DNA of 64,000 bases from the NCBI GenBank assembly GCA_036346375.1, contig CM070504.1, forward strand, positions 7,003,890-7,067,889. The letters run 5' to 3'. This stretch comes from Guadua angustifolia (taxonomy: Eukaryota; Streptophyta; Magnoliopsida; Poales; Poaceae). This document shows, one piece after another, positions 33,140-45,736 of this stretch. The notes beneath the pieces were generated by a model. That model saw nothing but the letters and a program-made list of their open reading frames with translations. It was not told where the DNA came from and searched no databases. The translations under genes and the position numbers were made by a program. How positions within the stretch are numbered: position 1 is the stretch's first letter; each line of letters opens with the position of its first letter.

Positions 33140-36100
33140 TGACTAGGAGCACGAGCACGGTAGTAGGTGACTCCACCATCTAAAAAATATTAAATTTCTC
33201 ATCTCATTTGAACAAAGGCCAAACTTAAAAAAAAAACCAAAGAGCGCAAATCCAAATCTTCCATGGTCTTAGCCTGCGCCTTAACCCATACACCCAGGAG
33301 AAACAGTTGCACAGACTGACAGACACACCTCGAGCTTAAGCCGACACGACGACGAGATCGCCAACTCTTTCCGAACCCGAGCAAGCAACGTCAGAACGGC
33401 CCGGGGTCGAGCTGCGCCTGCGGGGCAAGCTGATCGCGCGCGGGGGCGAACACGGCACGGCGCGGCGCGGACTGGGCTTCTCGGGCAGTAATGGTTGGCA
33501 GGCGGCGCGGCTGGTCGTGCGGTGCCGGTGCGCGCGTGGCGTGACGGCGCAGTGTGACGATTCCGCGGCGGGATTCTCGCGCTTGCGGTCTCCATTAATG
33601 TCTCTGTGGGTATCCAACGGGCTGCGAAAGGCCTTGGAAGAAAACAAATGGGCTACTAAATTAGTAATGGTGCCTAGGATCTGCCTACGGGTGGGTTGTC
33701 TCCCTCCCCTCTTCCCAAATGGGCCTATTAGCAGAGCCCCTTTTTATTCCTCGAAGAAAAGAGCTCTTATACATACCCTAATTATGGATAGTTTACCTTT
33801 TTTCGATCAGTGAATTAAATTAGGTACAACTTATTTATACCTCCTCTAATAATAAAATAGTAGGACTATCCTCAACAAATTAATGGCTAGATTTGATTTC
33901 TACTGCCCATTGATAACGCACAGTAAAATTCCTAAGAAAACAGAGCAATTGCTTTTCTTTGGATCCAAAACATTTTAAAAATATTTTTTGAGGGGTTTGT
34001 TGCATATAAGGGTGTGTTTGGTTGCTTGTGCCAAGTGGTACACGCATAAGATGGTTTAAGAAAAAATCATCAATTATTTGGTTGTTTAAATGGAACTATC
34101 TCATTTTGGATGATGAGATACAAATTTAAGGAATATTTCCTGTAGACATTGAATCATTATATTCCCTCAAAATAAGTCTCTGTGTACGAAGCCCTCGCGC
34201 ACGCTTTTAAAATTGTAAATGTAACCCTTTTTTTTTTTACGGTGGAAACACAGCGGTCTGCCATCTGCTGCTGCTTTGACGATCGAAAGTAGACCCATTT
34301 TTATTGTTTTATTTGAACCTAACCAAAATTATTATAAAAAAAATGTGTGATAGCACCACATTAGCCAAAGCTTCCGCACCTGACGAGCACTACTGGTGGG
34401 TGCGTACCGCACTACTGCGTGCGTAGGGCCGAGTTTGCTTTTGATGTGGCGTTGCCACCGGCGTCCTCGGACAAGACGCAATACCAGCGGCCGTGCCCCC
34501 TGCCGTCAATTATGCTCTCTCTCTGCCGGCCTGTCTCTCCAAGTCGCCAACTCTCTCTCGTTCCCTCTCAGATCGTCTGCTGTTACGATCTCTACCATTA
34601 GACTACTGCCGCGCGGCTCACACGGCAGTAGCCCAACGACAGAGATTGTGATGGTAGGGGATTTGCGTGCGAAGAGGAGAGGGTTTAGTTACCTTTACCT
34701 GCCCGACTGATAAATGGATGTGTCGTAATGCACGTACTGCATCTGCATGGGAGTACTTAATCCGTATGGACCGTATCCTTAATTCAGTGGAGTACTCCTA
34801 CCTGTGCATCGTCTCCAACCCAACCAAGCGGCTAGGCATAAACGTACGCAGTTGAGCAGAGAGTATAGACGCATGCATTTGCCTTACAGGCAATCTGAAA
34901 GTTCGGACGCTCGATGGAGCAGGCAGCAGGAAGAAGAGTGTCGAGTCTCAAGAGAGTGTAATTTTTGAGTTTTGAACTCCTCGCAGCAGGGTTAACAGTA
35001 CCATTTCGATCTCGGTTTTCGACGAGCAAGCGGTATTGAAATTTGTGAAAAACTGAATGTTTTCGAAATTCATACGAATTTAAAATCTGATCAAATAGTG
35101 AAGTGAAATTCAAACGAAAAGTTCGAAAACCGCTCGAAAAGCGGTGAATTCCGAGCGGTTTTCTCGAAAATTGGCGACAAGTTGACAAATTGGAAAAGAA
35201 TGTAAAAAAAATCTTTTAGGGAACTTTTCTCCAAACTTCATTTTTCAAACAAAAATCACACCAGATTACAAAGCTATTAATAATAATTTTAGGAAACTTT
35301 TGGATAAAATTTTCTGAATTTTTTAAATTTAAATTTGAACTTGAGCGGTAAACCGAACGATATGCTTCTCCGAACCGACGCGATATGAACTAAATTCACA
35401 AAATCCAAACGGTTTTCAATGAAATTTGAAACCTGCCTAGCAGCTTTGGCCTCACTCAGACTAGTTAAGACAGTAACTCTCCGTGACCCCTACAGGCTAC
35501 TGTGCTCCTACAGTTGTGTTCTTGTTTTTTGTGAAGTACCCCAGGTTCTGTAAAGTTTGAGAGGCACACCATGTTCTATTGCTCCTACTGCTTATAAAAA
35601 ATTGGTTTAGAGAATGATAGTTACAATACAAGGTGTGATTAGAACATTAGTGGTACGTGTAAAACACTAGTTCAATAATTAATATGAATATATTTTTTAT
35701 GTTATATCATACACTAATCAATATATTTTTTATTTTGCAGAGCCTCTTTTTGTATGTGGTTAGACTTTTATTGGTGTATCGTGAAAGCATTGAAAGTGTT
35801 GTATAGTCATAGTAAGGTACTTGACTCATCTTTCTTTGTTTTTATTCATAGTAAAAGAACTTTTTACGATTTTTAATTTTACTTGTGTGATGTGTATATA
35901 GACTTATTCATGTTTATTGGCCATAGTTAAGCTTGTCAGACTTTAAAATTTCCTTGCACCGCCGCCGCTGCATCTGAGAGCAGACATGTATAGCAAGCAA
36001 TTAACCACCCATTCTTTCTTTTTCAGATTGATGTGTATAGCACTTTCGCCGCATCCTCGCCAAATAATAGACTTTTGCAGTTTTGCCGCGCTGTAGGACG

Positions 36101-36660
36101 CTTCTCTTCATTCGCTTTCCTTTCCTTTTGTAAATGATTTTGCAGTAGGATTGAAGGGAGCTCCATTACCATCGATTGAGCTCCATTACCATCGATTATA
36201 ACTGTATTTTTATACGCATATAGATTATCTGCCTCGCACGTACTTGATAAAAAAAAAGAATACTCGAGGATAAAAAAAAAACTGCACGCGAGACATTCGC
36301 AAAACTCGCGCTGTTCTTCTAATGATGATTGATCTTAAGCGGAAAGAAATCCCCGAACCCTGATCCAGCCGTGCGGCGACCAGATCTGTTAAGACCTAAA
36401 AAAAGTTGGCGCCGACAAGTGCGCGGCAGCGCGTCTATCTCGTGATCCTGCTACGCAAAGCCGCAGACGCCGCCCGAGCTGCTGAAAATACGAGCTTAAT
36501 AGGTTGGCATCCATGCGGACAGGGAATTCAGGAGGTACTTGTTCCTTTTTTTCTATCTTCAATATTTATGGCTTTGTATCCACAACAACTCAGGAAGAGT
36601 TGAGGTGCCAGAGAAAGCATTCACGGTGCCGTCGACAGTAGAATAATAGTCAGCTCTACT
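33140..36660. other. Intergenic DNA without a recognised gene
   Basis: A GC-rich patch (33340-33600) has overlapping ORFs on both strands that resemble nothing known; it may be an old CpG-rich promoter or exon remnant. A possible MITE end (aagggtgtgtttggttgctt, near 34008) has no partner that I could find. 34950-35420 is rich in cgaaaa/cgctc motifs and may be an old DNA transposon. No tRNA, rRNA or clear protein gene was seen. Confidence 0.5.
36158..36197. repeat. 20-bp perfect tandem duplication
   Basis: GAGCTCCATTACCATCGATT is present twice head to tail. A short local duplication with no visible function. Confidence 0.9.
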
Positions 36661-37599
36661 AGACGTTGGAGATTTTTTTTAAAAAAAAAACAATATGCAA
36701 AATATTAAAATTACAAAAAAATAAGTAAAAAAATAACAGAAGTAGGCTATTGGCACTGTTCAGAATAGCGATATCTTTAAATCATCATTCAGAATGATGA
36801 TTTAATGATGTAGATGCCACGTAAGATTTCTGTCGCTATTTTGAATAGCGACGAGTTCAATCAAAATTGCGACATTAAGGGAAGCGGGATTTTTCATTTC
36901 TTAAATAATACATGGAAAATAATAAGCTAAAAAGATAAATTACAGAAGTACATCACTATCGCTTTTCTGACTGGCGGCGTGTTGCCATACCAGCCTCACA
37001 AAGCTTCCTCATCTACCCCTCCCACGGTTTGAAGTGCCCCCTCTATCTGCCATTGCAATGGAGTGGAGGTTGAGCTAGTGAAGAAGTGCTGCCTAGGTGA
37101 CCAGTGGTTTTATAGGCAGTTGTAGTCCTTCAGGGCTGATAGAGTGGGGGCAATGTGTCCTCATTTTGGTCTGAGAAAGCGAGCTGCAGCGTATTGTTGT
37201 TTCGGTTTAAGAAAACATGAGTGGACAGATTGTTGTGAAATTAGACTGAGAAAGAAATAAGCAGTGTGCTGTCACTTCGCACTAAGGAAGCGGGAGTAGC
37301 GTGTAGCCAAATGGGCCTACCATAGTGTGGTTGATGTGGTAAAAGGACTATGTTATCACGTCCACTATTATCGTTATTGGCAATCGTTCATTACTCGTGA
37401 GCGTGCAAGCGCAAACAATTGGGCATCAAGAACTAACAAAGGTAAGGGAGGAACAATTCGTTACAACAAAATGTACGCGAAGAGTAAGTTATGAAAAAAA
37501 CGAAATATATATGTTTGTACAATACATAAGTTATGAAAGAAAAAAACCCTCATTCGGTCCTAACCCCTCCACGACGCTGAAAAAAAAACCCTCATCCGG

Positions 37600-39060
37600 T
37601 CCCAACCCTTCCACGATGCTGAACATGTCCCGACAGATATGTCAGCTGGTTCAGGGCCTGTCCTCTAGTGCTCCTGACGGGACATGCAGGTGGAGGCGGT
37701 GGGATGTACGCTGCCTCGGCTGACTGGTTGAGTTGACTACCTGGCTCCAAGTGTATCAGACAGTTGCAACAGATCGAGCACAACCCCTATAAGCTCCTGA
37801 GGGTCAATAAAGTAAGTGCAGTAGTCGATGTCGTCATCACCGACGTTCGAGGTGGTGTGGCCGTATTGGAGGACATTGTCATCGCCGACTGCATGCGGAA
37901 AAACTTCCTAACATTAGAACTACATGTGCGAATTATAAAGAATTTGTTAAGTATGAATAAGCACCAAAGGTTTACTTGGGAACATCTAGTTGTACAGCGT
38001 GTCTCGCTGACAGCCAGAGCCCCCATCCACATTAGAAGGAGGTGCAACACGTGGGGCATAAGCTAGCATGTGTTCAGTTGTCGCCCGCGTACCGAGGATG
38101 AGCAATCGACACGTGAACATGAGCTGTACAAGTAGTAGTAGACGTTATGATAGTAAATAGTAGGATTAATTACATCGTAATATACGACAAAGGCGAGATA
38201 TAACCCATCGGTGACATCATAGTGTCTCCATCGTCGGACGATCGACGTCGTCCCCCACTAACTTGTATAGGACGTCTCCATAAGGTCCCAACTCGATGTG
38301 TGGACGTCCAATCTGGAAGCGCTCGAAGGACCACAGCTGGAGAAAGAGTAGGCACCGGTGTGGATCGAGTTATCGGTGATGCATCGATAACCATCGCAAA
38401 GGCCCCTATAGGTGATGCACAGTACTGCCGGGCCTTAAGCCAGTTGGGAGATGTCGACCAACTCCATACCTGCTATCGTCCTCACATACTGGATCATGTG
38501 TCTATCGACGTTGTCTCCATGTGAAAAGCAGAATAGGACTCAACGGAAAAACCACAATAGGTATGCCTCTAAGTGGCGTTGCATAATGGAATATGTGGTA
38601 CCAGCTGCCATCCTCTCGGGCTGAAAAAACATGTTAGTATAAGATGCTAACCCATATGTGAATTGTGCAACATCATATGAATGAATAATACGCCAATACA
38701 GTACAACTTACATAGAATTGGCCTCCGGTGAACGTCTTATAACTGGCCTCTGATAGCACGCTCTTGAACCTCGTGAGGATCTCAGCTCGTCAGTCTAGGG
38801 CCGATGTCGTCTGAGACAACCGCCTGCCCAATGCACAGAAGGCATGTCAAGAAACTGATGTCCTCTAGCGTCCGCATCATCTCCCTGCAAGGGAGATGAA
38901 AGGTATACGTCTCCAATTTCTAGCAGTCGAGAAGAGTCGTGAGTATACTCCTATCGTAACGGAACTTCTGAGCTACACTGCGCCAGCTAGCGTCGTCTAC
39001 GCATGTGGCCTCCACCATCTTGGCGAATGGTAGCAATCTAACGGCCCGCAACCTGCATGA
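37600..39060 (-). pseudogene. Plant mobile domain (PMD, MAIN/MAIL1-like) pseudogene
   Basis: Minus-strand fragments match the PMD family: LLPFAKMVEATCVDDASWRS with FRYDRSILTTLLDC (39045-38925); after a TAG where the family has Trp, KLETYTFHLPCREMMRTLED; and further on ERFQIGRPHIELGPYGDV with LYKLVGDD (near 38330-38230). The family pattern is LLxxLVDRWRPETHTFHLPCGEM and WERFPxGRP. Frames shift and stops intervene, so it is not translated. PMD proteins occur both as host genes in silencing and genome-integrity control and inside Mutator-like and Ty3-type transposons. The surroundings here favour a transposon-borne copy. Confidence 0.7.
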
Positions 39061-39289
39061 AAAAGAATGTAATAAGTTCATTTGTATGCACAATACAATC
39101 CATTGGTAACACTGAAATAATTGTACAAATCTCAATATCCACCGCTAGTCGATCCTTGATGTCCTCATAGGGGTAGGCAAGCGTAGCGACGAAAGCTTCG
39201 TAAGTGCCTGGCCCTCTGTAGGGTCTATGTGGCCAAGTGACTACGATGCGACGCATCTATAATCGGGTCGATCAACTGTAAGGAATCGG

Positions 39290-42200
39290 ATGCCCAAGAG
39301 GGGGGTGAATTGGGCTTCTTCAAATTTTACTTTCTAATCAATTTTATACTTGTGTCCAAATCTTAATGAAATCACGGAAGCTAGAAAATGATATTCGAAC
39401 ACAAGTTATTATCCTAGATGATGGCAAGCGGGACAAGCACACTAGAACAAGAATTAACTAAATTAAGGTATGCGGTTCTAGAGTGACCAAGAACAAATTA
39501 ATTCTAGGAAGGTAAATGCCAACGAATGAATAGCTCAAGATAGACTAGTTGGCTCTCACAAGTCAACACATGACAAAGGCACAACTAGTGTGAACTCACA
39601 TCAATAGACAGGGCATACTATGCATAAAGGATAAACACAAAGTAAAGTAATGCATAAGGAGACAAGTGATACCACAAGTGACACAAGGATTTTTATCCCA
39701 TGGTTGAGCCACGCTCCTACTCCACGTTGAGGCAAGTCCTTGCTCCTCACAAAGGCCTGCTCCTCTCGAGCACTTTGCCTCGTCTCCACTCGGGTGACTC
39801 TTCCACCACAGCGGTGAGGTGAGCCCCAACCTCTTACAAGTTGCTAGCTCCAAGAGTAGATCGACCTTCCTCAGCCCTCTCTCTTGTCTTGCTAGCACAC
39901 TGCACACTCCGGCCTTCTCACAATCTTAAGCTTGAGAAGATCACCGTACCTAGCGCCTTCCACGCTGTCTAGGTGCTGTTAAACACCAAGAGCAACAAGC
40001 CCAAACTTATTTGATCACACGGATCAAGCTCAAGAGAGATGCACACAGGACACTCTTGATCACACACTAATCTCACTTAGGATTCTCTTAATCACACTCA
40101 AAAGATTAGTGTCTTGGACACTCTAACACATAGGAGTTCCTCTCACACACCTTCACTCAAAGATAATGAATGGGTTGCCAAAGTTGGTTCTCGGCAGTCT
40201 AGAGGGGGTATAAATACCCAACACCCTCAAAACTAGCCGTTTGAACCCAAAACTAGCCGTTGGGAACAGTACCAGAGAATTTTACATTTGCCACGGATTG
40301 ATCCTATGCGAAATCCCATGTATGACGGACCAAAAATTTGGTCCGTCACTGCATGTATAGCCTGCACGAAAACGGCGATATCTCTCTCGTCCGAACTCGG
40401 AATTGGGTGATCTTAGACTCTTTAGAAAGCTAAGAACAAGGGCTATCCATCTAACAAGGTCTCAGCACCTAAGTCCCAAAGGAGGAGTGCATAACTCACA
40501 AGGAATCAGAAGACACCCAAAACCTCACATTTTTTTTGGACAGCACTAACTTCTCTTTTACTAAACACTTCTAACACCCCAAGACACCTCACTATGTTCA
40601 CTTAGGGGCTAGGAGACTCAATGTGCATCACTCGAGAGCTTAGAAACGATCCGATCAACATTGATCCGGACCCCTCTTGATAGTACGGCAACTATCCTAA
40701 AAATCTGGTCTTTCCACCAACACTAAGACCGGTGAAAGACTAAGAAACATTCTTAGTCCTATATTAGCCATACCTTGGCCTTTGAGCATCTTTAGGTTCA
40801 CTTCTAAGCTTTATGCTTTTTACTTGATGTGTTGTGCATGATGACCATCATAATTGTTGAAGTCTTCGTCTTGTCAACTTTACTTGATCACCTCACGAGG
40901 CTCTTCCGTCCTATCGACTTTGATTCGATCATCCGCCCGGTGATCCTCTCATCAAATCGATCTTGACTCGTCCTCAGCTCTTGGTGAATCCTTGTCTAGT
41001 TGATCTTGACTTAACAATCAACCCTTTATCACACTTTGGTCATCACACATGCTCTTGGGACCTAATTCTCTTCAAAGCATCTCAAGAAAGGCATTAGTCC
41101 CAAAAGCTCAATAGATTTGCATGGATATGCTTGATAATAATTAAATTTTAAGCTCAACAAGTGTTTGATAATGAAACTCAATATATATGAAACACTTTAC
41201 AGAAGAATGCTTCTACTAAGTGCACCAAGATGTATATGCATTTGATTCATACACTTAGTGAGAATAATACCAAAAGTTATTTAAATTAATTGCAAGGAAA
41301 ATCAATTTAAATTACTCAATTGATATTTTATCTTCTTAATAATGTGCACATGAATGAACATGAATGAGGAATACATGTGCATTGAAAAATATTTGCAATT
41401 CCAACACCACATAACATAAAGAATGCCTTCACAACACAGCAGCCAACTTCAAGAATTTTTATAAATTTTTCTGTTGCTCAAATGAGAAAGTTGTCGACAT
41501 AAAAAAGATTCGTCTCGAAATTCTCTACAACTTCCATATATAAACTTTATTTTTCTAAGCACGGAAAAACCCTCAAAAATGCAAAATATCAAGACCACTG
41601 TCAAAAGTATGTGTATGACGGACCAAAAATTTGGTCCGTCATACATGGGAATTTTAGAGAGTTTGGTCCGGTTCAAAAGGGAAACTTGTTAGATTGATTG
41701 GATGATCCAGTGCATATTCTAAGCACTAAAACAGGTCCGTTCCCCATGAAGAGACTTCCAAAAAAGTGCTAAACATCCAAATCCAAATTGATCGCAATCA
41801 AATTCAATCACCAAAACACAAGTTATCAAATACCCATCATAAGCTCTCTTAAAATCAAGACATGAAGATATATTGATCCAATGAATTAAACACACATAGA
41901 TACATGGATCAATATCGAAACAAATATTTAAACCATTAGACTCCACGAAGGTTGTGCATGATAGAAACATTCATGGTGAGTTTATATGCACAAATATGAT
42001 CAATCATGGTGAAGTCTATAAAGAAGCAACCAAAGGATCACTTAAAGAATAGTCATATAAGATCAAAGATCCAAAGACAAGCAAACCACGTTCATGCCGG
42101 ACTAAAAAATTTAGTCCGTCATACATAGGAAGTCAAGAAGACTTTGGTTTGTCAAAGGTATGTGTATGCCGGACCAAATAATTTGGTCCGTCATAGATGG

Positions 42201-42640
42201 GCAAATTAGAAGTTCAACCAAGAGATTCAAGTTGGCGCTGGACTAAAGTATTTTGAATGAGAGATTTGGCGCCGAACTAAGATAAGAGTATCTAAAGTCC
42301 CAAGAGCAAAATCTGAACAGGTCTTGGTAATGTTTATGCCACAATGAATATGACATGATATGAATGGCATAAATGCAAAAACTATTAGCATGTGCTTGCA
42401 TATGACAAATGCACTAATAAATAAGAATGGAATACCGAGCACATACCTCAAAGTTGCATACTCATTCTTTTCATATATGATTTCCCTTTAAATAAGATGA
42501 GACAAAAACAATCTTCACAATGAACATATTAGTCTCATATCAATAAGCATATTAAAGGTTTGTCATTAAGCACTGCTTTAAAATAAACATTGTCAATAAC
42601 TATGTTTGTCATTAATCACCAAAATCATACTAAGGGCTAC
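39290..42640. repeat. Large non-coding dispersed repeat, copy B, with hairpin motifs
   Basis: This copy starts near aagaggggggtgaattgggc and ends near gtcattaatcaccaaaatca; both ends resemble those of copy A (30010-32230). It shares the ctcctactccacgttg block at about 39714. It has no coding sequence. Four palindromes built on GGACCAAA/TTTGGTCC occur at 40324, 41613, 42094 and 42164. It interrupts the presumed PMD-bearing element. No clean target duplication was found. Confidence 0.6.
41613..41644. repeat. Perfect 15-bp inverted repeat (GGACCAAA/TTTGGTCC hairpin motif)
   Basis: GTATGACGGACCAAA is followed by AA and then TTTGGTCCGTCATAC, a perfect palindrome with a 2-base centre. Weaker versions occur at 40324-40347, 42094-42122 and 42164-42195, and a degenerate one at 30803-30827 in copy A. 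Confidence 0.9.
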
Positions 42641-42749
42641 CTTGAACTTACATCAACTCGTACTCCTACGTGAGAGCTGCATCGTCGTCTGCCACACCTA
42701 CCATGAAAATAACAAATAGATTAGCAAATAACAAATAAATATTACTACT

Positions 42750-42965
42750 CATATCTAAAAAATAATCTAAACATATGTAAATAAATATTTCTAATCTAAA
42801 TAAAATTTTCTAATACACCCGTATCTTCAAAAATATTTCTACTCTACCAATATCTACACGTTTATTACTACTCCACAAATATAATCTAAACATATCTAAA
42901 TAAAATTTTCTAATCTACCCATATCTACCAAAAAATATTTCTACCCTACCAATATCTACACGCAT
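42750..42965. repeat. Two tandem copies of a roughly 102-bp AT-rich unit
   Basis: Landmarks such as taaataaaattttctaat, ctaccaatatctacacg and tattactactc recur with a spacing of about 102 bp (tatctacacg at 42851 and 42953). Non-coding. Confidence 0.75.
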
Positions 42966-43059
42966 ATTATTACTCTACAAATCCAATTACTTGGTTTTCT
43001 AATTTAGATGTTGAAAAGCATAAAAAAGATATTAATAAACAACCTTCAAGTATCGCGCA

Positions 43060-43166
43060 GACTTTCCTCTTCCTCCTCCCCTCCCTCATTTCTTCTCTTA
43101 TTTTCTCTCCTCCAGTACCCTCTCTCTCCTCTCCTTTCCTTCTCTTTTCTTCTCTTCTCTTCTCTT
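43060..43166. repeat. CT-rich low-complexity tract
   Basis: About 100 bases almost entirely of C and T on the plus strand (tcctcctcccctccctcatt and similar), including TTCTC repeats. On the minus strand it gives a spurious Arg/Glu/Lys-rich ORF. Confidence 0.85.
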
Positions 43167-43759
43167 GGGCGTCAGCCAAATGGTGACTGGAACTGGCCAG
43201 GCGGTGCGCCCGACCTTAAGTCTGGATTTCTATCGCCAATAAAAATAGCGACATAGAAACTACATGGTCAGTCACCATTTCATTCGACGACAGTAATTAT
43301 ACTATCCAATTTAAAAAACGACTACTGACGTGAATCTTAACTGGCGGACGACTGACTTACTGTCGTCACTCTCAACAGTGACATATAAAATCGCGATTTA
43401 TTAAGGTGATAGAACTCTGTTGCCGTCTGGAATGGTGACAGAGGCATACTTCTTTTATTTTTATTTTCAACATATTATTTTTATATTTTTGTTTTTCGTG
43501 TATTATTTTAAAAAAATCCCACCGTTTGGTCTGCCATATGCACGGAGGAAGTGTAATATGTGAACGTGCGTGACAGTGTGCCGCGCTCGCTCTTCGAAAC
43601 ACTGGGCTATGCTTGTCTGCGTGAGACCAGATGTACACTTCAGATTTGACCTGCGTTTAGATCGTAAAAAGACAAATACATAGCCTGGTGTAACAATATA
43701 CTAGATGCTCAACAGGCTTGTATATTGTTGCAGACGAAAGCAATCAATAACACAAACAG

Positions 43760-44295
43760 CGATTTTAATAGAGAAAATAAATCTTCTTCGGAAACTTCAG
43801 AGGCAGAAAAAAAGAAACATAATTGTTATAATTTCTATAAATTGCAAAAACTTGATCACAATCCTTTTTTTCTATGGTAACCCAGGCATACTCTCAAGAC
43901 CGTTCTAACAAATATAGAAGAATTTACAAACTTAGCAGCTCAATTAAACTAGTGAAGTTACTCGAATTGTATTAGCAATATTGTCAAAATTTTTAAAAAT
44001 CGCAAAAGCTTGATCACGATTTGAAATTTGTACGGTAGTGTAGGCACGCTTTCAAGACCCATCCCAAAAATTTTCAAGTATTCGCAAATTTAGCAACTCA
44101 ATCAAATCAGTGAAATTGCTTTAAATATACTAGTAGAATTTCTAGTATTTTAAAAATCACACAAATCTGATAATGATCCGAATTTTTTAATGAAAGATTA
44201 GGCATGCTTAGAGGAATCTTATTAAAAAGTTTCAAAAACCTATAAATTGATTTAATAGTTCAATCAAATTAGTGAAGCTCTTTTCTATTTTCTTA
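43760..44295 (-). repeat. Degenerate tandem array of about 157-bp AT-rich units
   Basis: Three to four units are visible. The landmark gcaaaa(a/g)cttgatcac occurs at 43846 and 44002, with a degraded form at 44159. aggca(t/c)(a/g)ct and caagacc occur near 43885 and 44042, with a degraded form at 44201. Read in reverse complement, a unit resembles the units inside the element at 51234-52684 (for example gatcaagcttcatgaattt), so the array belongs to the same family in opposite orientation. Confidence 0.65.
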
Positions 44296-44422
44296 AAAAA
44301 AAACTGCAGAGTCAAGACACTGTAGCTTCAACTAAATTAGCCACAGTGCCTTCGAACCGAGGACTGGCCGCTGGGAAGGTACCGTGTTAACCAAATGAGC
44401 AAAGGATTGGCTGTGCTACTAA

Positions 44423-44576
44423 GGGTGTGTTTGGTAGAGTTTCGGATTTAGAGCTGAGTATTCCTCTATCAGATCTGTGAAGTTAGAGCTGTGAGTACAT
44501 TAAGAGTGTTTAGATAGATCATGTTATTTCAGATCTCAGTTAAAGTTGGGATCTAAAATTTTACTAAACAAGCCCT
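44423..44576. mobile_element. Tourist-like MITE
   Basis: The 154-bp element starts GGGTGTGTTTGGTAGAG and its right end is CTAAACAAGCCCT. The imperfect inverted ends carry the TGTTTGG core typical of Tourist/PIF-Harbinger MITEs. TAA flanks both sides (44420-44422 and 44577-44579). Its interior resembles part of the MITE at 47480-47813 (attaagagtgttt.gatagatcat). Confidence 0.7.
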
Positions 44577-45459
44577 TAATATATAAGCCTATATTATATT
44601 CACTGTAGATACTTCCTAACAGTGGTCAAGGTTTTATATGATATGATATGCAGAATTGCAGAGTAGAATACAAGCGTTTCTCACTTTGCCTTGCGAACAC
44701 CACATGCATCGGTTGGGGCCACCTGTCCGACCCATCTGGTCCGGGGACTCTCTCTGCTCTCTGCTCTCCGCAGGCTGAGCCATGTGGCGATAAAAAAGCT
44801 CAGACTCGATGCAGCATGCGCGGAACACGGATGGGTACTGTGGGTCTGTGAGAGGCCCGTACGAATACCATGTCAGAACTAAACAGGCGCCCAGAAGTTA
44901 AGGTCCCTAGTTTTTATTGGGTTAATCGAATATATGTTACTATTTAAACCGTTTATTCGAGATTTGTCATCGTTCTTTTGCTTTTTCGACTAATGCTATT
45001 ATAAAACCATGCTTATTCGAAATATGCCGCCGCTCGCGACACGTGTCCCGTCCGGTCAAACTGAGTGCATGACTCAGCCCATTCGGACGATTTTGCCTCT
45101 CCGCCTAAAGTCTTGTTAGAATTTCGTAGAAATCTTCAAAGAAGATCTGAAGCTAAGATTTTTACCTTGATTACCCGAGATCCTCATCTACCTCTGGTAA
45201 AAATATAAAAAATTGAAACTTTTGGAAATTCAAAAATAGAAAACAAATAAAGTTGAAAATAGCAATGCGAATTTTTAAAATTAAAATATAAAAGATAAAA
45301 TTTTTAAAACTTTATATAAGATTAATAATACTATTTCAGATCTTGATAAAAAATTCATAAAATATTAATACCATTTTAGTCTTAAATTAAATATAAAACA
45401 AAATAGTGAGGGACAAAATCGTCCAATTTTATGGGTCTTATTTTTTTCAATAAGCTTTA

Positions 45460-45736
45460 GAGTTTGTTTAGTTTCTATGCTAAGGTTCTCATGTTTAGCC
45501 GTAGTTTTTTAAAACTTGTCTAAAATTAGGTTATTAAAATTGAATCCATACTTTGGTTTAAAAATGAATTTTGCCACACTTTTTTTTAAAGTCAATGAAG
45601 CGTGAGATCTGGATTGCAAGAATGAATCTTATCACCGATGTGGTTATAAACCAAACGGAAGTCTAACTTGGTCAAACCTACTTAACTTGAGGCGTGGTAA
45701 AATATGATAAAGTTTTGCTATGAACCAAACAAGTCC
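45460..45736. mobile_element. Tourist-like MITE
   Basis: The left end is GAGTTTGTTTAGTTTCTATG and the right end, reverse-complemented, is GGACTTGTTTGGTTCATAGC. TTA flanks both sides (45457-45459 and 45737-45739). Size (277 bp), ends and the 3-bp TTA duplication fit PIF/Harbinger-type Tourist elements. Confidence 0.7.

Larger units (their letters stand above)
36886..43520. mobile_element. Probable Mutator-like element carrying a plant mobile domain relic
   Basis: The left sequence from 36886 (GGGATTTTTCATTTCTTAAA, then TAATACATGGAAAATAATAA and AGAAGTA) resembles the reverse complement of the right end to 43520 (GGGATTTTTTTAAAATAATA, then CACGAAAAAC and AGAAGTATGCC). The degenerate inverted repeats are about 80-90 bp. 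A second, similar left-end sequence lies at 36668-36770. Long AT-rich inverted ends plus a PMD-type coding relic suggest a Mutator-like element. No convincing 9-bp target duplication was found, so this is a hypothesis. Most of the interior is a later insertion (39290-42640). Confidence 0.4.

Noticed and set aside
33267..33650. GC-rich overlapping ORFs as a possible gene
   Set aside because: ORFs on both strands with Arg/Ala/Pro bias, no splice pattern and no homology; more likely a GC-rich remnant.
36668..36770. Independent complete MITE at the left of the PMD element
   Set aside because: It resembles the left end of the larger element, but no matching right end or target duplication was found close by; treated as a duplicated terminus.
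42970..43179. Arg/Glu/Lys-rich ORF on the minus strand
   Set aside because: It is the translation of a CT-rich low-complexity tract, not a protein.
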